64,000 nucleotides of DNA, taken from the NCBI GenBank assembly GCA_965260935.1, contig OZ253374.1:2728001-2792000 (forward strand), given 5' to 3'. Within the stretch, counting starts at the first letter, position 1. Each line of letters starts with the position of its first letter. Position numbers and translations under genes: made by a program. This DNA is from JBBROS01 sp965260935. Lineage in GTDB: Bacteria; Pseudomonadota; Alphaproteobacteria; Acetobacterales; Acetobacteraceae. Below are positions 9,701-17,903 of the stretch, piece by piece. Under the pieces are notes generated by a model. That model was given only the letters and a program-made list of their open reading frames with translations, made no database searches and was not told where the DNA came from.

Positions 9701-9901
9701 TTCGTGCTCGGGCTGGTCCCGCTCATCACCGCCAACGGCGCGGCGCAGATCAGCCGCCGGGCAGTGGGCACGCCGGTGTTCGCCGGCATGATCGGCGCCA
9801 GCGCCATCGGCATCTTCCTGATCCCGATGCTCTACGTCAGCTTCCAAAGCCTGCGCGAACGGACCAAGGCCCGCTTCGGCGAGAGAACCGCGGCGCATTG
9901 A
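6770..9901 (+). CDS. RND multidrug efflux permease, HAE-1 type (AcrB/MexB-like)
   Basis: A 1043-residue inner-membrane proton antiporter, the expected length for AcrB-type pumps. It has one transmembrane helix, a periplasmic loop, five helices, and then the same arrangement repeated. The proton-relay residues are intact: the paired Asp in IGIVVDDAIVVVENVE in the first half and the Lys in LAAKNGILIVEFAKD in the second half. The start motif VDRPRLAIVIAIVITLAG is typical. With the adaptor upstream it should form a tripartite drug or metabolite exporter with an outer-membrane channel encoded elsewhere. No local regulator gene (TetR or MarR type) is adjacent. Confidence 0.97.
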   Translation: MISNVFVDRPRLAIVIAIVITLAGALAMLQIPVSQFPDIVPPQVQVTTNYPGASAAVVEATVAQPIEAAVNGVDKMIYMKSNSANDGSYGLTVSFGLGSDADINTVNVNNRVQSALSRLPAEVQRAGVTVSKRSSSILEFLQFSSDNPKQDPLFISNYVTINVLDRLSRVPGVGQANLFGALDYSMRIWFDTDRLISLNLAPSDIINAIREQNIQAPVGRLGARPTSDKTQFQLNLQTQGRLRTPEQFGDIVLRANPDGSVLRVKDVARVELGAKTQDSISRLNGKPAVSIGIYLSPGANAVQTSERVQAALNDLSTRFPEGLKANVFYNSSTFVSDTISEVVKTLAEAFALVVVVVFVFLGNFRATLIPTIAVPVSLIGTFAVLLALGYSANTVSLLALVLAIGIVVDDAIVVVENVERVMEEEPDLPPKDAVKKAMGQITAPIIAITLVLLSVFVPIGFIPGISGTLFRQFAVTISVAMLISALNALTLSPALCGVFLRHTGPRRGIMGRIMNGIDRTRDGYARVVTRLVRVAAVALVFVALLGGGIYGLNLFTPTGFLPDEDQGAFFVNIQLPPAASVERTSEVASRAEAILKQVPQIQNVLSIIGFSLLDGGNQSNSAFIVVRLKPFADRTAASDKIQALLGPVAGKLQSIRTATIFPFNLPPIIGLSTGGGFEYQLQNLEGQAPAEMGSVLNGLLAAANQSPDLTRVFSTFSANTPSIYLDIDREKAQALGLSISDVFTSLQATLGGFYVNDFNLFGRTWQVNVQGDAADRADIPAIWRIYIRNKQGTMVPLRSIATARIELGPQTISRYNNYRSITVNGTPKPGVSSGQALNAMQTISANTLPAGYSYEWTGTAYQEKQAAGQTPYILGLAILFAYLFLVALYESWVIPIPVLLSVTAGIFGAFIGLILTGLSLDLYAQIGLVVLIALAAKNGILIVEFAKDQREAGKSIREAAELGARTRFRAVMMTSLAFVLGLVPLITANGAAQISRRAVGTPVFAGMIGASAIGIFLIPMLYVSFQSLRERTKARFGERTAAH

Positions 9902-9957
9902 CCTTTGCCGCCCGGACCGCACATCCTGAGCCACAAGATTTTCAAGCAGCCGCCCCC

Positions 9958-12255
9958 ATGACGAAATTCGGTGTCGCCCAGCCCGTCCGCCGCGTCGAGG
10001 ATCCGCGCCTGCTGCTCGGCCACGGCCAGTACACCGACGATTTCAGCAAGGCGGGCGAGGCCCACGCCGCGGTGCTGCGCAGCCCGCACGCCGCGGCCGC
10101 CATTGTCTCGATCGACGCCGACGCCGCCAAGGCGCTGCCCGGCGTGCTGGCCGTCTACACCGCCGCCGACCTCGAGGCCGACGGCATCGGCCCCATTCCC
10201 TGCGCCATCCCGCTGCAGAACAAGGACGGCACCGACCGCGCCGACGTGCCCCACCCCGTGCTGGCATCCAGGAGCGTGCATCACGTCGGCGACCCGGTCG
10301 CCCTGATCGTCGCCGAAACGCAGCAAGCCGCCCGCGACGCCGCCGAGGCGATCATGGTCGATTACGACATCAAGCCGAGCATCACCGACCTCGGCGCAGC
10401 CATGGACGAGGAACAGACGCTGGTCTGGCCCAACGTCAAGAACAACGTCGTGTTCGACTGGAAAACCGGGGACAAGGCCCGCACCGACGAGCTCTTTGCC
10501 CAGGCCGGCCACGTGACCCGGCTGACCGTCGTCAACAACCGCGTCATCGTCAACAGCATGGAAGCCCGCGCCGCCATCGGCGAGTACGACCAAGCCAACG
10601 GGAAATGGACGCTGACCACCAACACCCAGGGTGGCTGAGGCATCAAGGAGATGCTCGCCACCGTCGTGTTCAACGTGCCGATGGACAAGTTCCGCGTCGT
10701 CACCCCCGACGTGGGCGGCGGGTTCGGTATGAAGCTGTTCCTCTACGCCGAGCACGCCATGGTCTGCTACGCCGCCCGCAAGCTCGGTCGCCCGGTCAAG
10801 TGGGCCAGCGAACGCAGCGAGGCCTTCCTCAGCGACAGCCACGGGCGCGACAACATCACCCAAGGCGAGCTGGCTATGGACAAGGAGGGCCGCTTCCTCG
10901 CCATGCGGACCCGCAACGTCGCCAACATGGGCGCCTACCTCAGCAATTTCGGCCCGTTCATCCCGACCGGCGCCGGGACCAAGGTGCTGGCCAGCGTCTA
11001 CGGCTTCCAGGCCATCTACGCCAACGTCATCGGCGTGTTCACCAACACGGTCCCGGTTGATGCCTACCGCGGTGCCGGGCGGCCCGAGAGCAACTACATG
11101 GTGGAACGCCTGATCGACGCCGCCGCGCGCGAGATCGGCGTGGACCGCATCGAGCTGCGCCGCAAGAACATGGTGCCCCCGTCGGCCATGCCGTACCGGA
11201 CCGCGATGGCGCAAACCTACGACAGCGGCGACTTCCAGCGCGTGCTCGACGCGGCGCTTGAGAAAATGGACTGGGCCGGCTTCGAGCGCCGCCGTGCTGC
11301 CAGCGAGCGGAACGGGCGCAAGCGCGGCATCGGCATGTCCTACTACCTCGAGGCCACCGGCGGCGCGGAAAGCGAACGCGCCGAACTGCGCTTCACCGAG
11401 GACGGCTTCCTCGACGTCTATGTCGGCACGCAGAGCAGCGGCCAGGGCCACGAAACGGCCTACGTGCAGCTCACCGCCGAGCAGCTCGGCATCGACGGCG
11501 ACAAGATCCGCATCAAGCAGGGCGACACCGATGCCATTCCCACCGGCGGCGGCACGGGCGGCGCGCGCAGCCTCTACTCCGAAGGCCAGGCCATCCTCGT
11601 GACCACCGCCAGCGTGATCGAGAAAGGCAAGCAGGCGGCGAGCGAGGTGCTCGAAGCCGCCGTCGCCGACATCGTGTTCGAGGCCGGGCGGTTCAGCGTC
11701 GCCGGCACCGACCGGGGCATCGACATCATGCAGCTCGCGTCCAGCCAGCGCGGGCGCGAAGGGGCCACGCAACTGGACGCGGCCGAGATCGCGCAGATCG
11801 GCGTCCACACCTTCCCGAACGGGTGCCACATGGCCGAGGTCGAGATTGATCCCGACACCGGTTCGATCGCCACCGTCCGCTACATCGTGTGCGACGACGT
11901 CGGGCGCGCGGTGAACCCGATGATCGTGCGCGGACAGGTCCATGGCGGCGTGGCCCAAGGCTTTGGCCAGGCCACCATGGAGCGCACCGCCTACGACAAG
12001 GACAGCGGGCAACTCCTTTCCGGCAGCCTGATGGACTACGCGCTGCCCCGCGCCTCGGATCTGCCGGACATCGAGGTCGACCTGATCGAAGTTCCCTGCG
12101 CCAGCAACCCGCTCGGCGTGAAGGGCGCTGGCGAGGCGGGCGCAGTCGGCAGTCCCCCGGCCATGATCAACGCCATCGTCGACGCGCTGAATGGCCGGGT
12201 TATCGACATGCCGGCGACGCCGGAGGTGGTTTGGAAGACGCTGCAAGCCGCTTGA
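9958..12255 (+). pseudogene. Xanthine dehydrogenase/CoxL-family molybdopterin-binding subunit with in-frame TGA at codon 227
   Basis: The frame opens at ATG 9958 and would encode about 765 residues, the usual length for the large molybdenum-cofactor subunit of CO/xanthine dehydrogenase-type hydroxylases. One TGA at 10636-10638 interrupts an otherwise intact frame, between TLTTNTQGG and GIKEMLATVVFNVP. Everything else is conserved: the VGGGFGMK motif, AYRGAGRPE, and the C-terminal GVKGAGEAGAVGSPP with the catalytic Glu. A TGG (Trp) to TGA change would explain it. The iron-sulfur and FAD subunits normally encoded beside this gene are absent. It could be a fresh nonsense mutation, a sequencing error or, less likely, a recoded stop. 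The following nitroreductase start overlaps its stop by one base. Confidence 0.85.
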
Positions 12256-13088
12256 TGCCGAACGGCCTCGATCCAGCCGGGCCGGATGTCCGGCTGGCCG
12301 GGCGCTACCGCGGGCTTGCCCCGGACAACACGGCCTGGAGCCCGCTCATCGACCTGCTGCTCCAGCACCGCTCGGTCCGCGCCTACCTTCCCCGCCCGCT
12401 GCCGCCCGGCACGCTTGAGGCACTGGTCGCCGCCGCGCAATCCGCGCCAACATCGAGCAACTTGCAGGCTTGGAGCGTCGTCGCCGTTCAGGACCAGGCG
12501 CGGAAGGACCGGCTGGCCGCCCTGGCCGGAGATCAGAAACATATCAGGGAAGCGCCGCTGTTCCTGTGCTGGATCGCCGACCTGTCGCGCGCCGCCCGGC
12601 TCGGGCAGGCGGTCGGCAAGCCGATGGAGGGCGCCGACTACCTGGAAGCCTTTGTCGTCGCTGTCATCGATGCGGCGCTCGCGGCGCAGAATGCCCTGGC
12701 TGCGGCCGAATCGCTCGGCCTGGGCACGGTCTACATCGGCGGGATGCGCAACCACCCCGCGGCGGTTGCCGCTGAACTCGCGCTGCCGCCGCAGGCGATG
12801 GTCGCCTTCGGCCTCTGCATCGGCTACCCCGATCCGGCGAAGCCCGCCGCGGTGAAGCCCCGGCTGCCGCAGCCCTCGGTGCTGCACCACGAGCAATACG
12901 ACGCCGGGCAGGATGCGCGCTCGGTCGCCGCCTACGATCCCGTGGCCCGCAGCTTCCAGCAGGAGCAAGGCATGACGGTGCAGGACTGGTCCGCGATGAT
13001 CGTCGCGCGCCTGGGGCCGGTCTCGGCCCTGAATGGACGGGACAAGCTCAGGGCCATCCTTGCGGAACTGGGCTTTGCGCTGAAATAG
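12255..13088 (+). CDS. NADPH-dependent nitroreductase family oxidoreductase (NfsA-like)
   Basis: A 277-residue flavin oxidoreductase. The N-terminal part LLLQHRSVRAYLPRPLPPG and AAQSAPTSSNLQAWSVVAV is the FMN-binding signature of the NfsA/FRP branch of nitroreductases. EAFVVAVIDAALAAQNAL and AAESLGLGTVYIGGMRNHP form the dimer core and second FMN contact. The open frame extends upstream, but the ATG at 12255 overlaps the stop of the preceding gene in a TGATG arrangement, so translation is probably coupled. It probably performs two-electron reduction of nitro-aromatics or quinones; the substrate is unknown. Confidence 0.9.
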   Translation: MPNGLDPAGPDVRLAGRYRGLAPDNTAWSPLIDLLLQHRSVRAYLPRPLPPGTLEALVAAAQSAPTSSNLQAWSVVAVQDQARKDRLAALAGDQKHIREAPLFLCWIADLSRAARLGQAVGKPMEGADYLEAFVVAVIDAALAAQNALAAAESLGLGTVYIGGMRNHPAAVAAELALPPQAMVAFGLCIGYPDPAKPAAVKPRLPQPSVLHHEQYDAGQDARSVAAYDPVARSFQQEQGMTVQDWSAMIVARLGPVSALNGRDKLRAILAELGFALK

Positions 13089-13170
13089 CCGGGCGGTTCA
13101 TGGCAAAAAGTATCTGGCTGCCTGTCGTTGCCTAATCCATTTTTGCGAACATCTGGCGCCGGGACCGGAA

Positions 13171-14112
13171 ATGTGGAACGGTGCTCCACGAATGCGACGC
13201 GGCGTCAAAACCACGGTTTCCGTGGAGCGGCGGAACGAGAGGAACGCTTTGGAACACGGCCTCGATGCGGACGATTTGATACAGCCCGGCTTCGATCCGG
13301 CGCTTGAGGCCGACCTGCGCCTGGCGCTGGATGCCAGCCGGCTCCGCATCCATTGGCAACCGATCGTCGCTTGCGCCAGCGGCGATTTGCTCGGGTTCGA
13401 GGCGCTGATCCGCTGGGATCGCCCGGGTTTCGGGCCTATAACGCCCGTAGAGTTCGTGCCGTTGGCCGAGCGCCTCGGCCTGTTCCGGAAACTGGATGGC
13501 TGGGTGCTTCGCCAGGCCACCGCCGCCGCCGCCCGTTGGCCGGGCCAGTTGCGCGCAGCGGTGAACATCTCCGCCTGCTGGTTCGACGGCCCCGGCCTCG
13601 CCGCCACGATCGCCGCCGCGCTCGAAACCTCCGGCCTGGACCCGGCCCGGCTTGAGCTTGAGGTTTCCGAAGGCATCGTCATCCGCCGGAAACACGCCGC
13701 CGGCGCGGAGCTTGCCCGGATAAAAGGTCTCGGCGTCCGCTTGTCGCTCGACGACTTCGGCGCCGGCTACGCCTCGCTCGGCTACCTGCAGGACATGCCG
13801 TTCGACAAGCTGAAGCTCGACCAATCGTTCGTCAGCCGCCTCGGCCAATGCCGCCGCACCGAGACCATCGTCCGCTCGGTGCTGCAACTGGCCGCGGGGC
13901 TCGGGATGACGGTCTGCGCCGAAGGCGTCGAACAGCCGGACCAGCTCGCCATCCTGCAAGCCTATGGCTGCGACGAGGTGCAAGGATTCCTGATCGGCTG
14001 TCCCGAACACGCCTTGCCGGACATGCTGGACTTCTACGACCGCCTCGACGAGAGCATGATGTTCATCGCCTCTCCGGGGCCTAACGCGGCGCGAGGCCCC
14101 GGCCTGGCCTGA
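13171..14112 (+). CDS. Stand-alone EAL-domain protein (cyclic di-GMP phosphodiesterase)
   Basis: A 313-residue protein consisting almost entirely of an EAL domain, which hydrolyses cyclic di-GMP to pGpG. All usual catalytic elements are visible: FEALIRW near residue 77, an Asn-containing AAVNISACWF, LEVSEG, SLDDFGAGYASL with two metal-binding Asp, KLKLDQSFV with the conserved Lys, AEGVEQ and QGFLIG. No GGDEF, receiver or membrane segment is present, and the first 45 residues are nondescript. The start could be further downstream because there is no strong ribosome-binding site at 13171. It is likely enzymatically active and cytosolic. Confidence 0.92.
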   Translation: MWNGAPRMRRGVKTTVSVERRNERNALEHGLDADDLIQPGFDPALEADLRLALDASRLRIHWQPIVACASGDLLGFEALIRWDRPGFGPITPVEFVPLAERLGLFRKLDGWVLRQATAAAARWPGQLRAAVNISACWFDGPGLAATIAAALETSGLDPARLELEVSEGIVIRRKHAAGAELARIKGLGVRLSLDDFGAGYASLGYLQDMPFDKLKLDQSFVSRLGQCRRTETIVRSVLQLAAGLGMTVCAEGVEQPDQLAILQAYGCDEVQGFLIGCPEHALPDMLDFYDRLDESMMFIASPGPNAARGPGLA

Positions 14113-14118
14113 CGTGCG

Positions 14119-14859
14119 CTAATAGGTCGCCCGCCCTCCGGTGATGTCGAACACGGCCCCGGTGCTGAACGAGCACTCCTCCGTCGCCAGCCAGCAAGCA
14201 AGGGCCGCGATCTCCTGCACCTGGACGAACCGGCCCATGGGTATCTTCGACAGCATGTAGTCGATCTGGGATTGCGACATCTGGGCGAAGATGTCCGTCT
14301 TGGCGGCGGCCGGGGTGACGCAGTTCACCAGCACGCCTTTGCCGGCCAGCTCCTTGCCAAGCGATTTCGTCAGCGCGATCAGGCCCGCCTTGCTGGCGCT
14401 GTAATGGCTGGCGTTCGGGTTGCCTTCCTTGCCCGCGACGGACGCGATGTTGACGATCCGCCCGTAACCCGCGGCGATCATCGCCGGGACGATGGCCGAG
14501 CACGCAAGCATCGGCCCAACCAGGTTCACGTCCATCACCCGCCGCCACTGCTCGGCCGGCAGCTCCCAGGTCGGCGCGTTGCCGCCGGTGATGCCGGCGT
14601 TGTTGACCAGGATGTCGATCCGCCCCAGCCGCGCTTGCGTGTCCGCCGCTGCCGCGCGCACCGCCCGCTCGTCCGTCAGCTCAACGACGTGGCTGCTGAC
14701 CGGCCCGGCAAGGCCGGCGGCCTCCAGCGCCCCCGCGTCCACGTCCCACAGCGCCACCGCGGCCCCCGACGCCAGCATCCGCTCGGCAATCGCCCGCCCG
14801 ATCCCGCGTGCGCCTCCAGTCACCACCGCGACCCGCCCCTGGAGATCGAGTTGGTTCAT
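14119..14859 (-). CDS. Short-chain dehydrogenase/reductase (FabG-like)
   Basis: A 246-residue classical SDR that should use NAD(P)H to interconvert a ketone and an alcohol. It has the cofactor motif TGGARGIGRAIAERM near the N-terminus, the NNAG motif (ILVNNAGITGG) and the catalytic Ser and YxxxK (IASVAGKEGN followed by HYSASKAGLIALTKS). ACWLATEECSFSTGAVFDIT is the typical C-terminal substrate loop region. The gene converges with the EAL gene (6 bp between stops). The Asp after the second beta strand (ALWDVDAG) suggests NAD rather than NADP as cofactor. The substrate is unknown. Confidence 0.92.
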   Translation of the reverse strand: MNQLDLQGRVAVVTGGARGIGRAIAERMLASGAAVALWDVDAGALEAAGLAGPVSSHVVELTDERAVRAAAADTQARLGRIDILVNNAGITGGNAPTWELPAEQWRRVMDVNLVGPMLACSAIVPAMIAAGYGRIVNIASVAGKEGNPNASHYSASKAGLIALTKSLGKELAGKGVLVNCVTPAAAKTDIFAQMSQSQIDYMLSKIPMGRFVQVQEIAALACWLATEECSFSTGAVFDITGGRATY

Positions 14860-14940
14860 TGATTTCCCTCCCTGGTTGCCGTGGCTCCGTATAGCAAGCT
14901 GCGGTGCCTCGTGTCTCGGGCCGCGGACGCTAACGCAGGG

Positions 14941-15675
14941 TCAAGGCCGACTGGCACGCTTGTAGATCCCGCCGAAGCTGACGTTGTAGCCGCCGCAACG
15001 CCCGTTGTCGTTTACGGCTAATAAGCCGTGGCCAAGAAGTTCCAGTTTGGCGACGCAGATTGGCTGCCCTTTATCCTCCCCTTCGGCAAAGGTGACGCGG
15101 TCGCCCTCCGGTCGGGCTGCACTGAAAAGGTCGCCTGAATGGTAGGGAAAAACGTTGCGGCCGGGCCAAAAGGCTTCGCCGTATACTGAAAGGCTAGCAT
15201 CCCGCCCGGCCTTCAGCACGAAGAAATCGTCGCCCAAAGAACGCCGCCACGTCCCTGCCCACGCCGCGAGCGGCGGATCAGGGTCGACCGGCACGCCGTC
15301 CACCCGGGCCTGCGGCAGCCAGCCGTTGTTGTCCCTGTGCGCCGCGTTGAGGACGCAGGCGAAGCCGGGCAACGCGCTGGGGAGGACAACGACGACCGCG
15401 CCGGGGCGAAGCAAGGCGGGCGGGCCATAGATCGCCGACTTGCCGCAATTCCTGCCGCTCACGGGGCACCCGTCCATGTCGTTCAAAAGGACGGCCGGCT
15501 TGCCGGCAGTGACCCGGCCAAGGCGGACATCGGGAGCCTCGCTACAAGGCCCGCCGAACATGCCGCCGCGGCAAAACGTCACAGGGTTCCCCTCCAGGGC
15601 CGCGACTGCCTGCACAGGCCCGGCAAGGGCCAACGCGGCAGCATAGATTACACGCCGCACCCATCGCTTGCCCAT
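14941..15675 (-). CDS. Secreted cysteine-rich protein of unknown function
   Basis: A 244-residue protein with a clear signal peptide (basic start, then an Ala/Leu-rich segment ending in VQAVAA). The mature part contains several cysteines, in TFCRGGMFGGPCSE, DGCPVSGRNCGKS, GFACVLNAA, PICVAKLE and GRCGGYNV, consistent with disulfide bonds in the periplasm. The second half (AAWAGTWRRSLGDDFFVLK, then LLAVNDNGRCGGYNVSF) looks like a small beta-sheet domain seen in other proteobacterial hypothetical proteins. I cannot assign a function. It is transcribed alone, toward the SDR gene. Confidence 0.6.
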   Translation of the reverse strand: MGKRWVRRVIYAAALALAGPVQAVAALEGNPVTFCRGGMFGGPCSEAPDVRLGRVTAGKPAVLLNDMDGCPVSGRNCGKSAIYGPPALLRPGAVVVVLPSALPGFACVLNAAHRDNNGWLPQARVDGVPVDPDPPLAAWAGTWRRSLGDDFFVLKAGRDASLSVYGEAFWPGRNVFPYHSGDLFSAARPEGDRVTFAEGEDKGQPICVAKLELLGHGLLAVNDNGRCGGYNVSFGGIYKRASRP

Positions 15676-15808
15676 GCGCCGCTTTTACCACGAGTGTCCT
15701 GCCCCAGAAGTTCGCCTTCGAACGTCTGGGATAAGCAGGCCACGAAAACAAAGGGCTAGCGTCCCGAAGCACGCGATTTGGATGTAACGAACTTCTGAAC
15801 CGGAACAC

Positions 15809-15914
15809 TAAGCATCATCTCGCGGGACGGCTCGCCGTCACAACGCGAAAAATGATGCGTCTTCAAAGGCAACTAAGCAGACATTCGTGGCACAAGCCAC
15901 GAATGTCTGCTTAG
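15809..15914 (-). repeat. Structured repeat element, copy 1 (3' of uvrC)
   Basis: Read on the + strand, this begins TAAGCATC and contains a three-part stem: GCATCAT (15812-15818) with ATGATGC (15852-15858), TCGCG (15820-15824) with CGCGA (15844-15848), and the hairpin GACGGC/GCCGTC (15826-15839). A conserved linker, GCGTCTTCAAAGG, follows. Last is a perfect 19-bp hairpin (15873-15891 with 15896-15914, loop ACAA) that contains the uvrC stop codon. A second copy with different stem sequences but the same fold is at 63725-63820. Expressed from uvrC it would lie in the 3' untranslated region and could act as a terminator or stability element. Confidence 0.8.
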
Positions 15915-17788
15915 GTCGGATGAAAGTGCGCGTACACGCGCCGCGCCGTCTCGCGGTTGATCCCGGGCGCCGCCTCCAGATCCGCAAGCCCGGCCTGCTT
16001 GACGCCCCGCACCGAGCCGAAATGGTTCAGCAACGCCCGTTTCCGCGCCGCCCCCACCCCCGCCACCTCGTCCAGTTCGCTCAACACCAGACCCTTGCTC
16101 CGGCCCGCCCGGTGCGTCGTGATCGCGAAACGGTGCGTCTCGTCCCGCACCCGTTGCAGGTAATACAGCACCGGGTCCCGCGGCGGCAGTTGGAACGGCG
16201 CGCGTCCGTCCAGATGGAACCACTCGCGCCCCGCGTCCCGGTCCGGCCCCTTGGCGATCGCCGCCACCGGGATCTGGTGCATCCCCAGATCCTGCATGAT
16301 GCCCCGCACCGCCGAAAGCTGGCCCGCCCCGCCGTCGATCAGCAGCAGGTCGGGCAGCGCCGGCGGCGGCCCATCCCCGGCCTCGCTCGCCGCCTGCTCC
16401 TTCAGCGCGCGCCCGAAGCGGCGGTCCAGCACCTCGCGCATCATCGCGAAATCGTCGCCCGGCGCGATCGGGCCTTTGATCGAGTATTTCCGATAGGCGT
16501 TCTTGACGAACCCCTCAGGTCCCGCCACCACCATCACGCCGTAGGCGTTCGTCCCCATGATGTGGCTATTGTCGTAGCACTCGATCCGCTCCGGCGTCCC
16601 CGCCAGGCCGAACGTCTGCGCCACCCCCTCCAGCAGCTTCGCCTGCCCGGCGCTCTCGGCCAGCTTGCGCTCCAGCGCCTCGCGCGCGTTCGTCTCGGCA
16701 TGGAGCACCACCGACCGCTTCTCCCCCCGCGCCGGCACGGCCATCTCCACCCGCCGCCCGGCCTTGATGCACAGCGCCTCGGACAGCAGCGTTTGCTCCG
16801 CTAGCTCCTGGTTCAGCAACACGACCGGAGGCGGCGGCTTGTCGTCGTAGAACTGGGCCAGGAACGCGGCCAGCACGGCGTCCGCCTCCATGTCCCGCGC
16901 GTGGGCCGGGAAGAACGCCCGGTTCCCGTTGTTCCGCCCGCCACGGATAAAGAACACCTGGATGCAGGTCTGGCCGCCGATCTGGTAGGCCGCGACCACG
17001 TCCGCGTCGGCCAGGCTCGCCGGGTTGATGATGGCCGTCCCCTGCACATGGGTCAGGCCCCGGATGCGGTCGCGCACCGCCGCCGCCCGCTCGAACTCCA
17101 GCTTCTCCGACGCCTGCTCCATCTCGGCCGCCAGCGCCCCCTGCACCGAATTGGCTTTGCCCGACAGGAAAGCCTTCGCCTGCCCGACCAGCTTGGCGTA
17201 ATCGGCCTCGCTCACCCGGCCCACGCACGGCGCCGAGCAGCGCCGGATCTGGAACAGCAGGCAAGGCCGGCTGCGGTTGGCGAACACGGTGTCCTGGCAG
17301 GAGCGCAGCAGGAACACCCGCTGCATCGCCGTCACCGTTTGGTTGACGGCCCAGGCCGACGCGAACGGCCCGTAATAGCTGCCGCGGCGGACCTGTGCGC
17401 CGCGGTGCTTGCTGATCTGCGGGAAGGCGTGGTCCTCCGTCAGCGTCAGCCACGGATAGCTCTTGTCGTCCCGCAGCACGATATTGAACCGGGGCTTCAG
17501 CCGCTTGATGAGGTTGGCCTCCAGCAGCAGCGCCTCGGCCTCGGTATGGGTGGTGACGATCTCCATGCTGGCGGTCTCGGACACCATCCGCCGCAAACGC
17601 TCCGGCAGGCGGGCGATCTGGGTGTAGCTCGCCACCCGTTTCCTGAGGCTGCGCGCCTTGCCCACATAAAGCGCGTCGCCCTTGCCATCGAGCATACGGT
17701 AAACGCCGGGGCTGAGCGGCATGGTGGCGAGCGCCGTCTCGATGACGTGGACGCCTGGTCCTTCGGTGCTGCTTGGCTGCAAATCCAT
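15911..17788 (-). CDS. uvrC: Excinuclease ABC subunit C
   Basis: UvrC makes both incisions in nucleotide excision repair after UvrA/UvrB damage recognition. The 625-residue product has the standard order: a GIY-YIG domain (SPGVYRMLDGKGDALYVGK), a cysteine cluster likely to hold an iron-sulfur cluster (RSCQDTVFANRSRPC and RRCSAPC), a UvrB-binding UVR motif (EKLEFERAAAVRDRI), the RNase H-like nuclease (ECYDNSHIMG, LLLIDGGAGQLSAV) and C-terminal helix-hairpin-helix motifs (GVGAARKRALLNHFG). The ATG at 17788 gives a slightly extended N-terminus; a later start at the Met before the GIY core is possible. Its stop codon lies inside a strong hairpin. Confidence 0.97.
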   Translation of the reverse strand: MDLQPSSTEGPGVHVIETALATMPLSPGVYRMLDGKGDALYVGKARSLRKRVASYTQIARLPERLRRMVSETASMEIVTTHTEAEALLLEANLIKRLKPRFNIVLRDDKSYPWLTLTEDHAFPQISKHRGAQVRRGSYYGPFASAWAVNQTVTAMQRVFLLRSCQDTVFANRSRPCLLFQIRRCSAPCVGRVSEADYAKLVGQAKAFLSGKANSVQGALAAEMEQASEKLEFERAAAVRDRIRGLTHVQGTAIINPASLADADVVAAYQIGGQTCIQVFFIRGGRNNGNRAFFPAHARDMEADAVLAAFLAQFYDDKPPPPVVLLNQELAEQTLLSEALCIKAGRRVEMAVPARGEKRSVVLHAETNAREALERKLAESAGQAKLLEGVAQTFGLAGTPERIECYDNSHIMGTNAYGVMVVAGPEGFVKNAYRKYSIKGPIAPGDDFAMMREVLDRRFGRALKEQAASEAGDGPPPALPDLLLIDGGAGQLSAVRGIMQDLGMHQIPVAAIAKGPDRDAGREWFHLDGRAPFQLPPRDPVLYYLQRVRDETHRFAITTHRAGRSKGLVLSELDEVAGVGAARKRALLNHFGSVRGVKQAGLADLEAAPGINRETARRVYAHFHPT

Positions 17789-17800
17789 GGTTCGGCTGAT

Positions 17801-17903
17801 TAGACTGCAATCGCCCTGATTGGAAAGTCAGGGCGTCAATTGCCAGTCCAGATCAGTGCTAGACCTTTATCGCCCTGACATAGTCAGGGCGATAAAGGTC
17901 TAG
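17801..17903 (+). repeat. Dispersed palindromic repeat, copy 1 (two hairpins)
   Basis: Two hairpin modules side by side. The first (about 17807-17843) pairs CGCCCTGA with TCAGGGCG. The second is a perfect 45-nt palindrome at 17859-17903: 21-bp arms beginning CTAGACC, with the 3-nt loop ATA. The whole block reappears, nearly identical in reverse orientation, at 55491-55593. The 45-nt palindromes there differ at several positions, yet both remain perfectly paired. It lies directly upstream of the uvrC start, so it could end readthrough from folB or sit in the uvrC leader. Confidence 0.88.

Noticed and set aside
6476..9934. Very long minus-strand open frame opposite the RND permease
   Set aside because: It is a mirror of a high-GC gene on the + strand: low-complexity Asp/Glu/Arg/His-rich product, no family resemblance, while the + strand product is a clear AcrB-type pump.
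10639..10660. SECIS element after the in-frame TGA
   Set aside because: The GCATC/GATGC stem is only 5 bp and starts 1 nt after the TGA; bacterial SECIS hairpins have a larger stem and an apical loop further downstream.
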